Counted from the stretch's first letter, positions 36,238 to 45,193 are shown. The stretch is DNA of 64,000 nucleotides from Trebonia sp963774945 (GCA_963774945.1 CAVZHA010000001.1:124001-188000), one strand, 5' to 3'. Notes: generated by a model from the letters alone, not told the origin. Program-made: numbers and translations.

Positions 36238-37974
36238 ATGAGCGTTCTCTCCCGGATCAGGGTCGTTCCGCGGACACTGCGCGGCCGGCTGATCGCCGGG
36301 CTGCTCACGCTGCTCGTCTGCGCCTGCGCCACCGTCGGCGTGGTCACCTACCTGGCCGTGCGAAACTCTCTGTCGGGCGGGCTCAACAACGACCTGCAGA
36401 CCGCGACCGGCCTGGCCTACCAGTGTCTCAGCCCCCACCCAGCCGACGACGACGGAATGACCGGTCTGCCGGGCGGTCCAGGCGGCGGACCGGGCGCGGC
36501 CGGCGGCGCGAACCCGAACGGCTCCCCGCTCCTGAGTGGCAACCCGCTTCCCACCGCCAGCCACCTGGGGATGTGCCAGGGCCTGGCCGAGGGAACGTAC
36601 GTCGGCGTCCTCGGGCACAACCAGGGCATCGCCATCGTGATCGGCAACAGCTCCTACAAGCTGTCGTCGGCCGACGAGAAGGCCCTGCGCAGCATTACCC
36701 CCTGGCGGGCGTCTGGCCATGGCGCCGCGCCCGGCAGCCGCCAGAACATCCAGATCCCGACCAGCACTCGCGACCTGACCGACGCCGGCGGCACGTTCCT
36801 GCTCACGGCGGTCAGCGAGCCGGGCGGCGACGGCGCCGTCGCCATCACCGGCCTGCCGCTGTCCACCCTGCACGACACCCTCGGCCGGGTCGCGCTGGCC
36901 GAGGCCTCGGTCTTCGGTGCGGTGCTGCTGCTGGCCGGGGCGGGCGGCACCCTCTGGGTCAGGTTCTCGCTCCGCCCGCTCCGCCGCGTCGCTGCCACCG
37001 CGTCCCAGGTGGCCGAGCTGCCGCTCGACTCGGATGAGGTCGAGCTGCCGGCCGGCGTCCCCGACACCGACCCGGCGACTGAGACCGGTCAGGTCGGCCT
37101 CGCCTTCAACCGGATGCTCGGCCACGTGCAGACCGCGCTGCGGCGGCGCGCGGCCAGCGAGGCCCGGCTGCGCCGGTTCGCGGCCGACGCGTCGCATGAG
37201 CTCCGCACCCCGCTGTCGGCCATCCGCGGCTACGCCGAGCTGGCGCTGCGCCACCCTGGCGACTCGCCCGAGCAGGTCACCCACGCGCTCGGCCGGGTGC
37301 TTTCCGAATCGACCCGGATGAGCGTCCTGGTCGACGAGCTGCTGCTGCTAGCCCGGCTCAACGCCGGCCGGCCGTTGGCGTCCGAGCCGGTCGACATGAC
37401 CCGGCTGGTCATCGACGCGACCAGCGATGCCCAGGTCGCCCGCCCGGGCCACCGCTGGGTGCTTGAGCTGCCGGACGACCCGGTGCTGGTCTCCGGCGAC
37501 GAGCACCGGCTGCACCAGGTGCTCGCCAACGTGCTCTCCAACGCGGGCAAGCACACCCCCGACGGCACCATCGTCACCGTCCGGGTCGGCGTCGGCGACA
37601 CCCAGCCCGACGCCGGGGCCGCCGCAGCCGGGCAGGCGGTCCGCCGCGGCGCCGTCCCGCCGCCGCCCCGGCTGGTCGTGTCGGTCACCGACAACGGCCC
37701 CGGCATCCCGCCCGACCTGCTTCCGGACTTGTTCGAGCGATTCACCCGGGCCGACACGGCCCGGTCGCGCACCACCAACGCGTCGTCGACCGGCCTCGGC
37801 CTGGCGATCGTGGACGCCGTGGTCGCCGCCCACGGCGGCGCGGTCCTGGTCACCAGCCGACCCGGCCGGACCAGCTTCGCGATCGCCCTCCCGCGGCTGA
37901 CCGAGCCCGCCTGGCCCCCGCCGGCTCCGGCTACGGTCCAACAACGGCGTCCGCAACCCACCCGCAAGCCCTGA
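36238..37974 (+). CDS. HAMP-domain sensor histidine kinase
   Basis: A 578-residue membrane kinase. Two transmembrane helices (residues 18-42 and about 222-243) bracket an extracellular sensor region rich in Gly and Pro (GGPGGGPGAAGGANPNG). HAMP follows, then the phospho-His in FAADASHELRTPLSAIRGY, the N box (ANVLSNAGKHTPDG), G1 (VTDNGPGIPP), F and G2 boxes (STGLGLAIV). It is the partner of the adjacent response regulator. The signal is unknown; the position of the sensor domain suggests an envelope cue. Confidence 0.9.
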   Translation: MSVLSRIRVVPRTLRGRLIAGLLTLLVCACATVGVVTYLAVRNSLSGGLNNDLQTATGLAYQCLSPHPADDDGMTGLPGGPGGGPGAAGGANPNGSPLLSGNPLPTASHLGMCQGLAEGTYVGVLGHNQGIAIVIGNSSYKLSSADEKALRSITPWRASGHGAAPGSRQNIQIPTSTRDLTDAGGTFLLTAVSEPGGDGAVAITGLPLSTLHDTLGRVALAEASVFGAVLLLAGAGGTLWVRFSLRPLRRVAATASQVAELPLDSDEVELPAGVPDTDPATETGQVGLAFNRMLGHVQTALRRRAASEARLRRFAADASHELRTPLSAIRGYAELALRHPGDSPEQVTHALGRVLSESTRMSVLVDELLLLARLNAGRPLASEPVDMTRLVIDATSDAQVARPGHRWVLELPDDPVLVSGDEHRLHQVLANVLSNAGKHTPDGTIVTVRVGVGDTQPDAGAAAAGQAVRRGAVPPPPRLVVSVTDNGPGIPPDLLPDLFERFTRADTARSRTTNASSTGLGLAIVDAVVAAHGGAVLVTSRPGRTSFAIALPRLTEPAWPPPAPATVQQRRPQPTRKP

Positions 37975-38088
37975 GTGACGGCATCCGTGACAGCGTCCCC
38001 GGCTTCGGCCGCCTCCTGATAGCGCGCCACTCCTGGCATCTCGCGTTCCCCCTGATGGCCCGGTCACCGGCCTGACCCGTTGCGCTTC

Positions 38089-38322
38089 GCGCTTCTTGCT
38101 GTTATCCCCTCGAGGAGGGGAGGCTGAATTTATTGCGCGACAAAGTGATCGGAGAACCGATCAAAACGTCGCGCAATGATTTTAGGCCGTCTGGCTTCTT
38201 GCTGTTATCCGGACCGGACGCGGCTTGGTCACGATGATGGATCGTTGTGTACATCGGCGTGTGGACAACGATCCATCATCTTCGCGGCTCACTCGAAGGC
38301 GAGCCGCTTCTTGCTGTTATTC
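38089..38322. repeat. Three GCTTCTTGCTGTTAT boxes separated by distinct inverted repeats
   Basis: Boxes at 38089-38108, 38193-38210 and 38304-38322, about 104 and 111 bases apart. Between the first two: a hairpin CCCCTC/GAGGGG directly after box 1, and arms TTGCGCGAC (38133-38141) and GTCGCGCAA (38168-38176) with an inner GATCGG/CCGATC pair. Between the last two: a perfect 16-bp inverted repeat, arms 38233-38248 and 38265-38280. Arms GCGGCTC/GAGCCGC flank the third box. The stretch 37975-38495 has no gene. Confidence 0.75.
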
Positions 38323-38495
38323 GACGGGTGAAGGTGCGGGCCGCCCGTGGGGGTCGGCCGCGGGAGGCGGTTGTCGGCGAACGGGTGATCTGCCCGTGGG
38401 GGTGGTCGCGGGTGGTGGGGTGGCCGCAGGCGGGGCGGGTTGGTGGGGTCGCTCCGAGGGGCCGGGTAGTCGTGGGCGGGCGAACGATGGGCGGG

Positions 38496-40097
38496 TTACT
38501 CGGGGGTGGTGACCGGGGTGGTCGAGTCGAGCCCCGGCGCCTGGGCCGAGGCTGAGCCGGCCGCGGCGGCCGGGGCCGGGGCCGGGGAACGGCCCTGGAG
38601 CGGGCCGCGGCGCATCAGGGCGCCGCAGACGATGGCGCCGAACAGGAAGATCCCGGCGACCCACCAGAACGCGACGATGTAGCCGTGCACGGTCGCGGTC
38701 GCGGTCACCGCCCCGACCACCGCCGGCGAGCTGTGCGGGGCCAGGTGGCTGGCGAGGTAGCTGGCCACCGCGGTGGCGAAGATCGTGTTCAGCAGCGAGG
38801 TGCCGATCGAGCCGCCGAGCTGCTGGCCGGTGTTGACCGTGGCCGACGCCACCCCCGCGTCCCGCGGCGACACCCCGTAGGTGCCGGTGTTGAACGCGGT
38901 GGAGAACATCAGGCCGAGGCCGAGGCCGGTGAGCAGCAGCGCCGGGAGGACCGTCCCGGCGTACGTGGAGTGCACGCCGATCCTGGTGAACAGCACGATG
39001 CCGATCGCGGCCAGGAGCAGGCCACTGGAGACGATCGGCTTGGGGCCGATCCTCGGCATCAGCACGATGTTGGACACGTTCGAGGACAGGGCGATGCAGG
39101 CGACCATCGGCAGGAACGCCACCCCGGTGATCACCGGCGAGTAGTGCAGCGTGTCCTGCAGGTAGTAGGTGACGAAGAGGAAGACGCCGAACATGCCCGC
39201 GCCCGCCAGCAGGATGCCGAGATACGCGGCCCCCCGGTTGCGGTCGAGGACCACCCTCGGCGGCAGCAGCGGGTGCTTCGCGCGGCCCATCCACCAGGCG
39301 AAAGCGGCCAGCAGCACCACCGCGACGGCCAGGAAGACATACGTCGAGGGCGTGCCCCAGCTGTGCGTGGCCGCGTTGGAGAACCCGTAGACCAGGCAGA
39401 ACACGCCGCTCGAGACCAGCAGCACGCCGGGGATGTCCAACTGCGCCGAGCGCGGCTCCTGACGGCCGTGCAGGAACGCCACCGCGCCCGCGATCGCGAG
39501 GGCCGCGAAGAACAGGTTGATGTACAGGCACCAGCGCCAGGACAGGTACGAGGTCAGCACGCCGCCGAGCAGCAGGCCGACCGCGCCGCCGCCGGCCGCG
39601 ACCGAGCCGTAGATGCCGAACGCCTTGCCCCGCTCCTTGGGGTCGGTGAAGGTGGTGGCGAGCAGCGACAGCGCGGCCGGCGCCAGCATCGCGCCGAAGA
39701 CGCCCTGGGCGGCCCTGGCCGACACCAGCATCGTGAAGTTGACCGAGGCGCCGCCGATGGCAGACGCGACGGCAAAGCCGGCCAGGCCGGTAATGAACAT
39801 CAGCCGCCGGCCGACCAGGTCCGCCAGCCGCCCGCCGAACAGCAGCAGGCTGCCGAATGACAGCGAGTAGGCGGTCACGATCCACTGCCGGTCGACGTCG
39901 TTGAAGTGCAGCGCGTTCTGGGCCGAGGGCAGCGCGATGTTCATCACCGTCGCGTCGAGCACCACCATCAGCTGGGCGATCGCGATGACGATGAGGATCA
40001 GCCAGCGCCGCGGATCGGGCTCGGCCGACCCCCCCGACCAAGACCCCTGCGCGCCGCCGCCCGGCCCCGCGGAAGCGGGGACGCTTGCCTCGGACAT
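38496..40097 (-). CDS. DHA2-family (14-helix) drug efflux MFS transporter
   Basis: A 533-residue major-facilitator protein of the EmrB/QacA type. Motif A-like LADLVGRRLMF follows the second helix, motif D-like LDATVMNIALPS is in helix 1, and motif C-like GGGAVGLLLGGVLTSYLSWRW is in helix 5. Fourteen hydrophobic segments can be traced. ATG 40097 or GTG/ATG at 40109 begins the gene. Divergent from a TetR gene, the typical regulator of such pumps. Confidence 0.9.
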   Translation of the reverse strand: MSEASVPASAGPGGGAQGSWSGGSAEPDPRRWLILIVIAIAQLMVVLDATVMNIALPSAQNALHFNDVDRQWIVTAYSLSFGSLLLFGGRLADLVGRRLMFITGLAGFAVASAIGGASVNFTMLVSARAAQGVFGAMLAPAALSLLATTFTDPKERGKAFGIYGSVAAGGGAVGLLLGGVLTSYLSWRWCLYINLFFAALAIAGAVAFLHGRQEPRSAQLDIPGVLLVSSGVFCLVYGFSNAATHSWGTPSTYVFLAVAVVLLAAFAWWMGRAKHPLLPPRVVLDRNRGAAYLGILLAGAGMFGVFLFVTYYLQDTLHYSPVITGVAFLPMVACIALSSNVSNIVLMPRIGPKPIVSSGLLLAAIGIVLFTRIGVHSTYAGTVLPALLLTGLGLGLMFSTAFNTGTYGVSPRDAGVASATVNTGQQLGGSIGTSLLNTIFATAVASYLASHLAPHSSPAVVGAVTATATVHGYIVAFWWVAGIFLFGAIVCGALMRRGPLQGRSPAPAPAAAAGSASAQAPGLDSTTPVTTPE

Positions 40098-40190
40098 ACC
40101 AACCACCAATCTGGAGGGTTGCGTTCCGTTTATGGTTCGAGGGTAACACGAAGCGGAGAAAGTTCCTCCATTAAGGGTACACTGTTAGTT

Positions 40191-40886
40191 ATGGAAGCTC
40201 ACGCGGAGGTAGCGGACCTCGACGGAGCGGGCGACCGCCCGCTGCGCCGGGACGCCGAGCGGAACCGGCAGCGCATCCTCGCCGCCGCGGCCGAACTGCT
40301 GTCCGAGCGCGGACTCGATGCGACCCTGGACGACGTCGCCCGCGCGGCCGGCGTCGGCGTCGGCACCGTCTACCGGCGGTTCCCCGACAAGGAGGCGCTG
40401 ATCGAGGAGCTGTTCAGGGACCGGATCGACGCCATGGTGGCAATGGCCGAGCAGGCGCTGACCGATCCAGACCCGTGGCAGGCCCTCGTCTCCTACCTGG
40501 AGATGGCGACCGAGATGATGGCCGCCAACATCGGCCTGCGGCAGCTGCTGATGTTCGCCACCTACGGCAAGGACCGGGTCTGCTACGCCCGCGACCAGAT
40601 GCGCCCGGTCGTCGGCAAGCTGGTCGAGCGCGCCCAGGCCTCGGGCGACCTGCGCCCGGACTTCGACGCGAGCGACATGAAGCTCATCGCCTACATGCTC
40701 GCCTCGGCGGCCGAGTACGCCGCGACCACCCGGCCCGAGGTCTGGCGACGCTACCTGACGATGCTCATCGACGGGCTCCGGCCCGCCCGCGAGACCGTCA
40801 CCGAGCTGCCCGTCCCGCCGCTGACCTCGGACGACCTCGTCATAGCGATGGGCGCGCACGGCCGCAGGCTGGCCCACCGCCGCTGA
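40191..40886 (+). CDS. TetR-family regulator of the adjacent MFS pump
   Basis: A 231-residue TetR protein. The HTH is ILAAAAELLSERGLDATLDDVARAAGVGVGTVYRRFPDKEAL (split here: helix 2 TLDDVARAAG, recognition helix GVGTVYRRF). TACACT about 12 bases upstream of ATG 40191 could act as a -10 box, giving a very short or absent leader. The intergenic gap of 93 bases to the pump gene should contain the operator, but I see no clear dyad. Confidence 0.87.
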   Translation: MEAHAEVADLDGAGDRPLRRDAERNRQRILAAAAELLSERGLDATLDDVARAAGVGVGTVYRRFPDKEALIEELFRDRIDAMVAMAEQALTDPDPWQALVSYLEMATEMMAANIGLRQLLMFATYGKDRVCYARDQMRPVVGKLVERAQASGDLRPDFDASDMKLIAYMLASAAEYAATTRPEVWRRYLTMLIDGLRPARETVTELPVPPLTSDDLVIAMGAHGRRLAHRR

Positions 40887-40949
40887 CCGGCGGACGCCGG
40901 ACTGGACGGGCGGACGGCCGCGCCCGATCCGCAGCCGCGGGCCGCGCCC

Positions 40950-41115
40950 GCTGCACGTGCAGCTGCACGGCCGATTGCGGCGTGCATATTCAGGTGCATT
41001 AATTCCGTGCATTATTCCCGTGCGCGTGCGCGCACCGAATAGACGGCCGTCACACTGACTGCACGTGCATGCGCACACTACGTTCGCACGCGTCGCATCA
41101 AGTGCGTGCATTTGC
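40950..41115. repeat. Cluster of GTGCAT/TGCAC boxes
   Basis: A perfect 12-bp palindrome CTGCACGTGCAG (40951-40962) is followed by GTGCAT boxes near 40982, 40993, 41007, 41065 and 41105 and by alternating GTGCGC/GCGCAC sequence. The whole gap 40887-41408 has no supported gene. Confidence 0.6.
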
Positions 41116-41408
41116 CGGTTAATAGTCCAAATGGTCCGTTGTAGTCAGACCAATCCGGAACAGGCTCTGACCTGCAGGTTCACCAGTCGATAGGATCATT
41201 TTGATCATCGCGGTGGCAGAGCGACCGCCGCTCGCTATACGGTTATCGCATACGGACCCCGCAAGCACGGCAGATTTACCCGGTAACGGGAATATCCCCC
41301 AAACTGGCGACAAGTCCCCCGAATCACGGTAAGATAACCCCTAGCTAGGCACCAAAGGCGTTGCTTGCCTGTCGAGTCCCCCCTATCTCGACCCTGGAGT
41401 GCTCGTCC

Positions 41409-41588
41409 ATGATTTCCCGCAACAGCGTGCGTGTTGACAGTCAGCAGCTTCGCGACATACAGGACCTGATCTCGAAGCTGGACGACGTCAACAAGCAGCT
41501 TGCGCAGCCCGTCCACACGGTGCCGCTGACTCAGCTCATCGAGGCGCCGGCCGCCCAGCCGGAGACCGCCGACGCGACCAGCGCCTAG
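41409..41588 (+). CDS. Small hypothetical protein (59 aa)
   Basis: Not recognised. ATG 41409 to TAG 41588. The product contains an amphipathic helix (SQQLRDIQDLISKLDDVNKQL) that could form a coiled coil, then an Ala/Pro-rich tail. It lies tail to tail with the interrupted DUF5753 regulator, 10 bases away. Quoted helix positions are about residues 11-31. Function unknown. Confidence 0.5.
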   Translation: MISRNSVRVDSQQLRDIQDLISKLDDVNKQLAQPVHTVPLTQLIEAPAAQPETADATSA

Positions 41589-41598
41589 GCGCTGGAGA

Positions 41599-42385
41599 CT
41601 ACCCCCGGGCGATCGCGCGCAGCAGCCGCGCTGACGCCGCCGGAGCGAGCGCGGCCGACCGGAGCTGCGCGAACGTCCGCAGGTAACGACCGACCTCGGC
41701 CGCGTCCTCGAGGCTGACGCCGCCCGACAGCCCCGCCAGGTGCACCACCCCGATGCCCTGGTTCCGCGCGAACCGCAAGATCGTCATCGGACCGCAGCCC
41801 GCCGCCGCGTGCGCCCCGGCCGCGAACGGAACCACCTGCAGCGAGATCCGGGCCGATCCGTCGGAGGTTACCCCGTCGCCGTCGGGCAGCCCGGTCACCC
41901 GGCCGGCGTCGGCCACGGCGGCCAGCCAGCCGAGCTGAGCCCGCATCACCCGCGGCCCGCCGACCGCCTGGCGCAGCGCCCCCTCGGTGATCACCACCTC
42001 CAGCCGGGGCGACCTGGTGCCGAGCACGATCCGCTGCCTGGCCAGCTTGACCTCGATCGCGTGCTCGCGCTGGTCGTCGCCGGCCGCGTTCGCATCGGCG
42101 TCGGCCAGCGCGCTGGCGTAGTCGGGGGTCTGCAGCAGGTCGGGGACCTGGTTCGGCTCGAAGGCGAGGATCTCGGTCGCGGCCAGCTCCATGATCACGT
42201 AGTCCTGCCCGGCCGGCGACAGCACGTCCGCATAGTCAAGCCACCAGCCGGTCTGCCTGCCGCTGTGCGCAATCGCGAGCAGCGCCTCCTGCTCGCCGTC
42301 CGCCACCTCGTACTCGGTGAGCAGCTCACGGAGTTCCCGGGGACGAATGCCACGCTGGCCGGTCTCAATTCTGCTGATCTTGGAA
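41599..42385 (-). pseudogene. XRE/DUF5753 regulator, 3' part (gene interrupted by the mobile element)
   Basis: The C-terminal 260 residues of a DUF5753-type regulator. It begins inside the HTH at KISRIETGQRGIRPRE, and continues with the DUF5753 core (EILAFEPNQVPDLLQTPDYA, LARQRIVLG, LEVVITEGALRQAVGG). No start codon or N-terminal half of the HTH is present; the sequence breaks at the attL core. The missing 39 N-terminal residues are at 55578-55690 on the same strand. Joined at the core they read ECDRS-KISRIETG in one frame. In actinomycetes such proteins often act in development or paired with DUF397 proteins. Confidence 0.85.
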
Positions 42386-42393
42386 CGATCGCA
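42386..42393. other. attL core of the integrated element
   Basis: CGATCGCA, inside the longer imperfect match TGGA-a/c-CGATCGCA-t/c-TCGAG shared with 55578-55585. Left of it is regulator coding sequence, right of it the recombinase leader. Confidence 0.8.
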
Positions 42394-42428
42394 TTCGAGT
42401 AAGGTACTCAGCAGGAGGAAAACCGGAC

Positions 42429-43772
42429 ATGGCGGCAGCGGAGCGCGCGGCGGTATGGGTGCGGGTGAGCACCCTCGACCAGACGGAGGAAAACCAGGTC
42501 CCCGACATCGAGCGCTGGTGCGCGGCGCACGGCTACCAGGTCGTCGCGCGGTACGAGCTGCGCGGCGACTCCGCCTACCACGGCGAGCAGGACGCCGACC
42601 AGCGGCGGGCGCTCGGCGACATGCGCGCCGGGCACTTCACCGTGCTGGTGGCCTGGGCGCAGGACCGGGTGGAGCGGCGCGGCATGGAGGCCACGCTCAG
42701 GATCAGGCGGCTGTTCCTCGAGGCGGGCAGCAGGCTCGAGTTCACCCAGGAGCCGTGGCTCAACGACGGCGATGACGACCTGGTGCTGGGCATCACCGGC
42801 TGGAAGGACAAGCAGGAGTCCAAGCGGAAGTCCGAGCGGGTGAAGGCGGCCAACAAGCTGATCGACGACGTGAACGGGTACCGGGGCGGGCGCCCGCCGT
42901 GGGGGTACCGCGTCGCCGGCGGGCGCCGGGCCAAGCGGATCGTGGCGGACCCCGCCGCCGCCCCGGTGATCACCGAGCTGTTCACCCGCTGCGCGGCGGG
43001 CCAGCTGGTGCCGGTGATCTCGGCCTGGCTGCTGGAGGCGCACGGCATCTCCAAGAACTTCGGCTCGATCACCGCCACCGTCCGCAGGCCGGTCTACTGG
43101 TCGGGCCGGTACCAGGTCGCCGCGCACACTGGCGTCATCGCGGAGACCAGGACCGCCCCGATCGTCTCCAAGGCGCTGTTCGACGCCGCCAACGCCGCGC
43201 TCGACGGCCGCAGCTCGACCGGCCCCCGCCCCCGGCTGCCCCGCCGCCCCGACTACTCCGGCCGGCTGTGGTGCCCGACCTGCGGCCAGCGGGTTTTCCG
43301 GATGTACGGCGGCGATCACGGAAAGCGGACGAGGTACTACTACTGCAAGCCGTGCCGCATCACGTGGAGCGCCGACCTGGCCGACGACCTGGTCGAGCGG
43401 CGCATGCTGGCGGACGGCAGCCCCGAGTTCGACGTCGTGATCACCCCCGGCAGCGACCACTCCGCGGAGCTGGCGCGGGTCCTCGACGAGCTGCAATCCC
43501 TGGGGCGGCGCAACCTGCCCGACAGGGAGCACGACCAGCTGCTGGCGCAGCTGCGAGGGCGGCGCGACGAGCTGGCGAGCCTGCCGGTGATCCCGCCCCG
43601 GAGAGAGCTTGCCCCGACCGGGCGGTCATGGGGCGAGGCCTGGTTGGCGATGACCCACGCCGAGCGGTGCGCGTTCCTGACCAGTGGAAAATTTCGGATG
43701 TTCCTGCACGGGCGGGGCCGGAACGTGAGCGTGGAAAAGATTTACCTGCCGGACGAGTTCGATTTAGGCTGA
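42429..43772 (+). CDS. Serine recombinase (site-specific integrase)
   Basis: A 447-residue large serine recombinase. The catalytic Ser14 is in VWVRVSTLDQ; the resolvase domain covers about residues 8-150 (WAQDRVERRG). The recombinase domain follows (GGRPPWGYRV, then the ISKNFGSITATVRRPVYWSGRY segment), then a zinc ribbon (CPTC and CKPC) and a coiled-coil stretch (LARVLDELQSLGRRNL). AGGAGG lies 9 bases upstream of ATG 42429, just inside attL. The protein would join attP and attB across the core shared by the two ends. The final codons are duplicated downstream (see 43749-43906). Confidence 0.92.
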   Translation: MAAAERAAVWVRVSTLDQTEENQVPDIERWCAAHGYQVVARYELRGDSAYHGEQDADQRRALGDMRAGHFTVLVAWAQDRVERRGMEATLRIRRLFLEAGSRLEFTQEPWLNDGDDDLVLGITGWKDKQESKRKSERVKAANKLIDDVNGYRGGRPPWGYRVAGGRRAKRIVADPAAAPVITELFTRCAAGQLVPVISAWLLEAHGISKNFGSITATVRRPVYWSGRYQVAAHTGVIAETRTAPIVSKALFDAANAALDGRSSTGPRPRLPRRPDYSGRLWCPTCGQRVFRMYGGDHGKRTRYYYCKPCRITWSADLADDLVERRMLADGSPEFDVVITPGSDHSAELARVLDELQSLGRRNLPDREHDQLLAQLRGRRDELASLPVIPPRRELAPTGRSWGEAWLAMTHAERCAFLTSGKFRMFLHGRGRNVSVEKIYLPDEFDLG

Positions 43773-43906
43773 TGGTCCGCCTAGCGCTAGCAGCGTTTAA
43801 GCGACGCAAACCGCACCGACAGACCAACCCAACCCCGACCAACCCCCGCCTGCCCCCGCCGACTAGCCGGACGACTTGGATTAGGCTGATGGTCCGCCTA
43901 GCGCTA
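43749..43906. repeat. Direct repeat covering the integrase 3' end
   Basis: A 26-bp sequence (TTAGGCTGATGGTCCGCC...CGCTA) is identical at 43764-43789 and 43881-43906, and the 14 bases before each are similar (CCGGACGA-TT-GAT). The first copy contains the integrase stop. Each copy holds a TAGGC/GCCTA dyad, so it could be a terminator duplicated by recombination. Confidence 0.8.
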
Positions 43907-43926
43907 CCTGGCTAATGTGGGTGGCA

Positions 43927-44036
43927 GCGGTCCGCGAGCGCACTGGGACGCGCCCCCCGCGCGAGCGATCGAGCGGGGCTGGCTCACCCGCCCTCGGGTG
44001 CGTACGAGGGAGCTTTACGGCGCGCTCACGGACCGC
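43927..44036. other. Long inverted repeat enclosing smaller hairpins
   Basis: Arms GCGGTCCGCGAGCGC (43927-43941) and GCGCTCACGGACCGC (44022-44036) pair at 14 of 15 positions. Inside is CACCCG-CCCT-CGGGTG (43985-44000). Gene-free; it could be a structured RNA or a transfer/replication site. Confidence 0.55.
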
Positions 44037-44053
44037 CCCCGAGACCGGGCGGG

Positions 44054-44284
44054 TCAGCGCTTGACGTAGGTCCCCCGGCCGATGGTCGTGATAACTCGAC
44101 CCTCATCGCGCAGCAGCCGCATCGCGTGCTCGGCGGTCACATGACTGACCCCGTATTCCTGGCTGATCGTCTTCAGGCTCGGCAGCCGGCCGGTGATCTC
44201 GCCGGACAGGATTCTCGCGCGCAGCAGCGCGGCCACCTGCGCGTACAGCGGCTCTGGGCTGTCAGGGTCCACCTGCGCGGTCAT
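44054..44284 (-). CDS. Short GntR-type winged-helix regulator
   Basis: A 76-residue protein that is essentially only the GntR DNA-binding domain: EPLYAQVAALLRARILSGEI, LPSLKTISQEYGVSHVTAEHAMRLLRDEG, and the wing VITTIGRGTYVKR. ATG 44284 is preferred to 44311 because the added residues are not family-like. Regulators of this kind (KorSA-like) control transfer or replication genes of actinomycete integrative elements. Divergent from 44393, with phased repeats between. Confidence 0.82.
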   Translation of the reverse strand: MTAQVDPDSPEPLYAQVAALLRARILSGEITGRLPSLKTISQEYGVSHVTAEHAMRLLRDEGRVITTIGRGTYVKR

Positions 44285-44339
44285 GGGGCAACTGTAGTTT
44301 CCGCAGGTCAAGCGCTGGATGTCGAGGTATCCACAGGTA

Positions 44340-44369
44340 CCCTGTAGGACCCCTATGGACCCTTAGGGA
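44340..44369. promoter_or_regulatory. Three phased 10-bp repeats, candidate GntR operator
   Basis: CCCTGTAGGA, CCCCTATGGA and CCCTTAGGGA lie end to end, one helical turn each, between the divergent GntR gene and 44393. They are likely binding sites of the short GntR protein (inference). Confidence 0.55.
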
Positions 44370-44392
44370 CAGTCGGTGTACCGTTTCGTTGC

Positions 44393-44599
44393 ATGACACC
44401 GAGAGAGACTGCAACAGCCGGCGATCTGTTTCGATCGCTGAACCGGCTGCGTGAATGGCGCGCGCGTCACCCCGATGAGGTGATCACCCGGCCGAGCGAA
44501 AACCCGAGCCGCCTATGGTCGTGGCGCTCGATGTACTTCGATGACCTCGAGCGGCTTGTGATCGAGCTGCAGGAATGGGAGCTCGGCCACGCCGACTAG
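44393..44599 (+). CDS. Hypothetical protein (68 aa)
   Basis: Not recognised. A charged, helix-rich protein (SLNRLREWRARHPDEV, WSWRSMYFDDLERLVIELQEWELG), no membrane segment or metal motif. First plus-strand gene right of the GntR gene, probably under its control. Confidence 0.55.
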   Translation: MTPRETATAGDLFRSLNRLREWRARHPDEVITRPSENPSRLWSWRSMYFDDLERLVIELQEWELGHAD

Positions 44600-44717
44600 C
44601 CGAGCCGTCCCATTCCCGCTGACCAGGCGTACGCTGGGGAGCACTCGCCGTGGCCGCATCTATTCGGATATTCGGAGCCGGGGAGTCCAGCCTTTTAAAC
44701 CGTGGGGATCAAACACG

Positions 44718-44960
44718 ATGGCTGACACCGATATTGCCGCCCCCGAGGCCGGCGCCACCCCGGACACGGCGGACCTGACCGACGCCGAGCGCGCGCAGGC
44801 GCTGCTGCATCATCTCGGCAAGGCCGCCCATCACATCGGCGAGGCTGTGCGCCACGCGCCCGCCGTGCTGCCGGCGCCCGCCCCGCACCGGCTGGCGGAC
44901 TTCGTCGCGCCCGGCAGCGTGAACGGGGCCACCGCCGCCGCCATGCGGGGCTCAGGGTGA
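44718..44960 (+). CDS. Hypothetical protein (80 aa)
   Basis: Not recognised. Acidic Ala-rich N-terminus (MADTDIAAPEAGATP), a His-containing helix (LLHHLGKAAHHIGEAVRHAP) and a Pro-rich C-terminus. Its stop overlaps the GTG of the next gene (GTGA), starting a chain of overlapped small genes that runs to 46786. Confidence 0.55.
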   Translation: MADTDIAAPEAGATPDTADLTDAERAQALLHHLGKAAHHIGEAVRHAPAVLPAPAPHRLADFVAPGSVNGATAAAMRGSG

Positions 44961-45193
44961 GCGACGCGACTGAGCGCGTTCGTCGCGCCTGGTTCGGTCA
45001 ACGGGGCGACAACGAGCGCATCGAGCGCACGTTGACCTGCCATCGGTGCGGCAAGAGCGTTCCGTCCGTGACCGCGCCGACCCGCTCGGACCCGCCGGGC
45101 TGGGGCTGGGCTGACGATCGGGACTTCTGCCCGCGATGCCTGGACGTCCCGATGACGCTGGGCGAGGCGCTGAGGCTGGTGAACGGCGAGTGA
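44957..45193 (+). CDS. Small zinc-ribbon protein (78 aa)
   Basis: Starts at GTG 44957. Two CxxC knuckles, CHRCGK and CPRCLD, about 37 residues apart suggest a zinc ribbon. The intervening WGWADDRDF is unusual. Overlaps the gene before and after by 4 bases, so it belongs to one translation-coupled unit. Function unknown; DNA or RNA binding is plausible. Confidence 0.6.
   Translation: MSDATERVRRAWFGQRGDNERIERTLTCHRCGKSVPSVTAPTRSDPPGWGWADDRDFCPRCLDVPMTLGEALRLVNGE

Noticed and set aside
38089..38322. Integron attC sites
   Set aside because: The box lacks the GTTRRRY core, spacing is irregular for cassettes, and there is no integrase or cassette gene.
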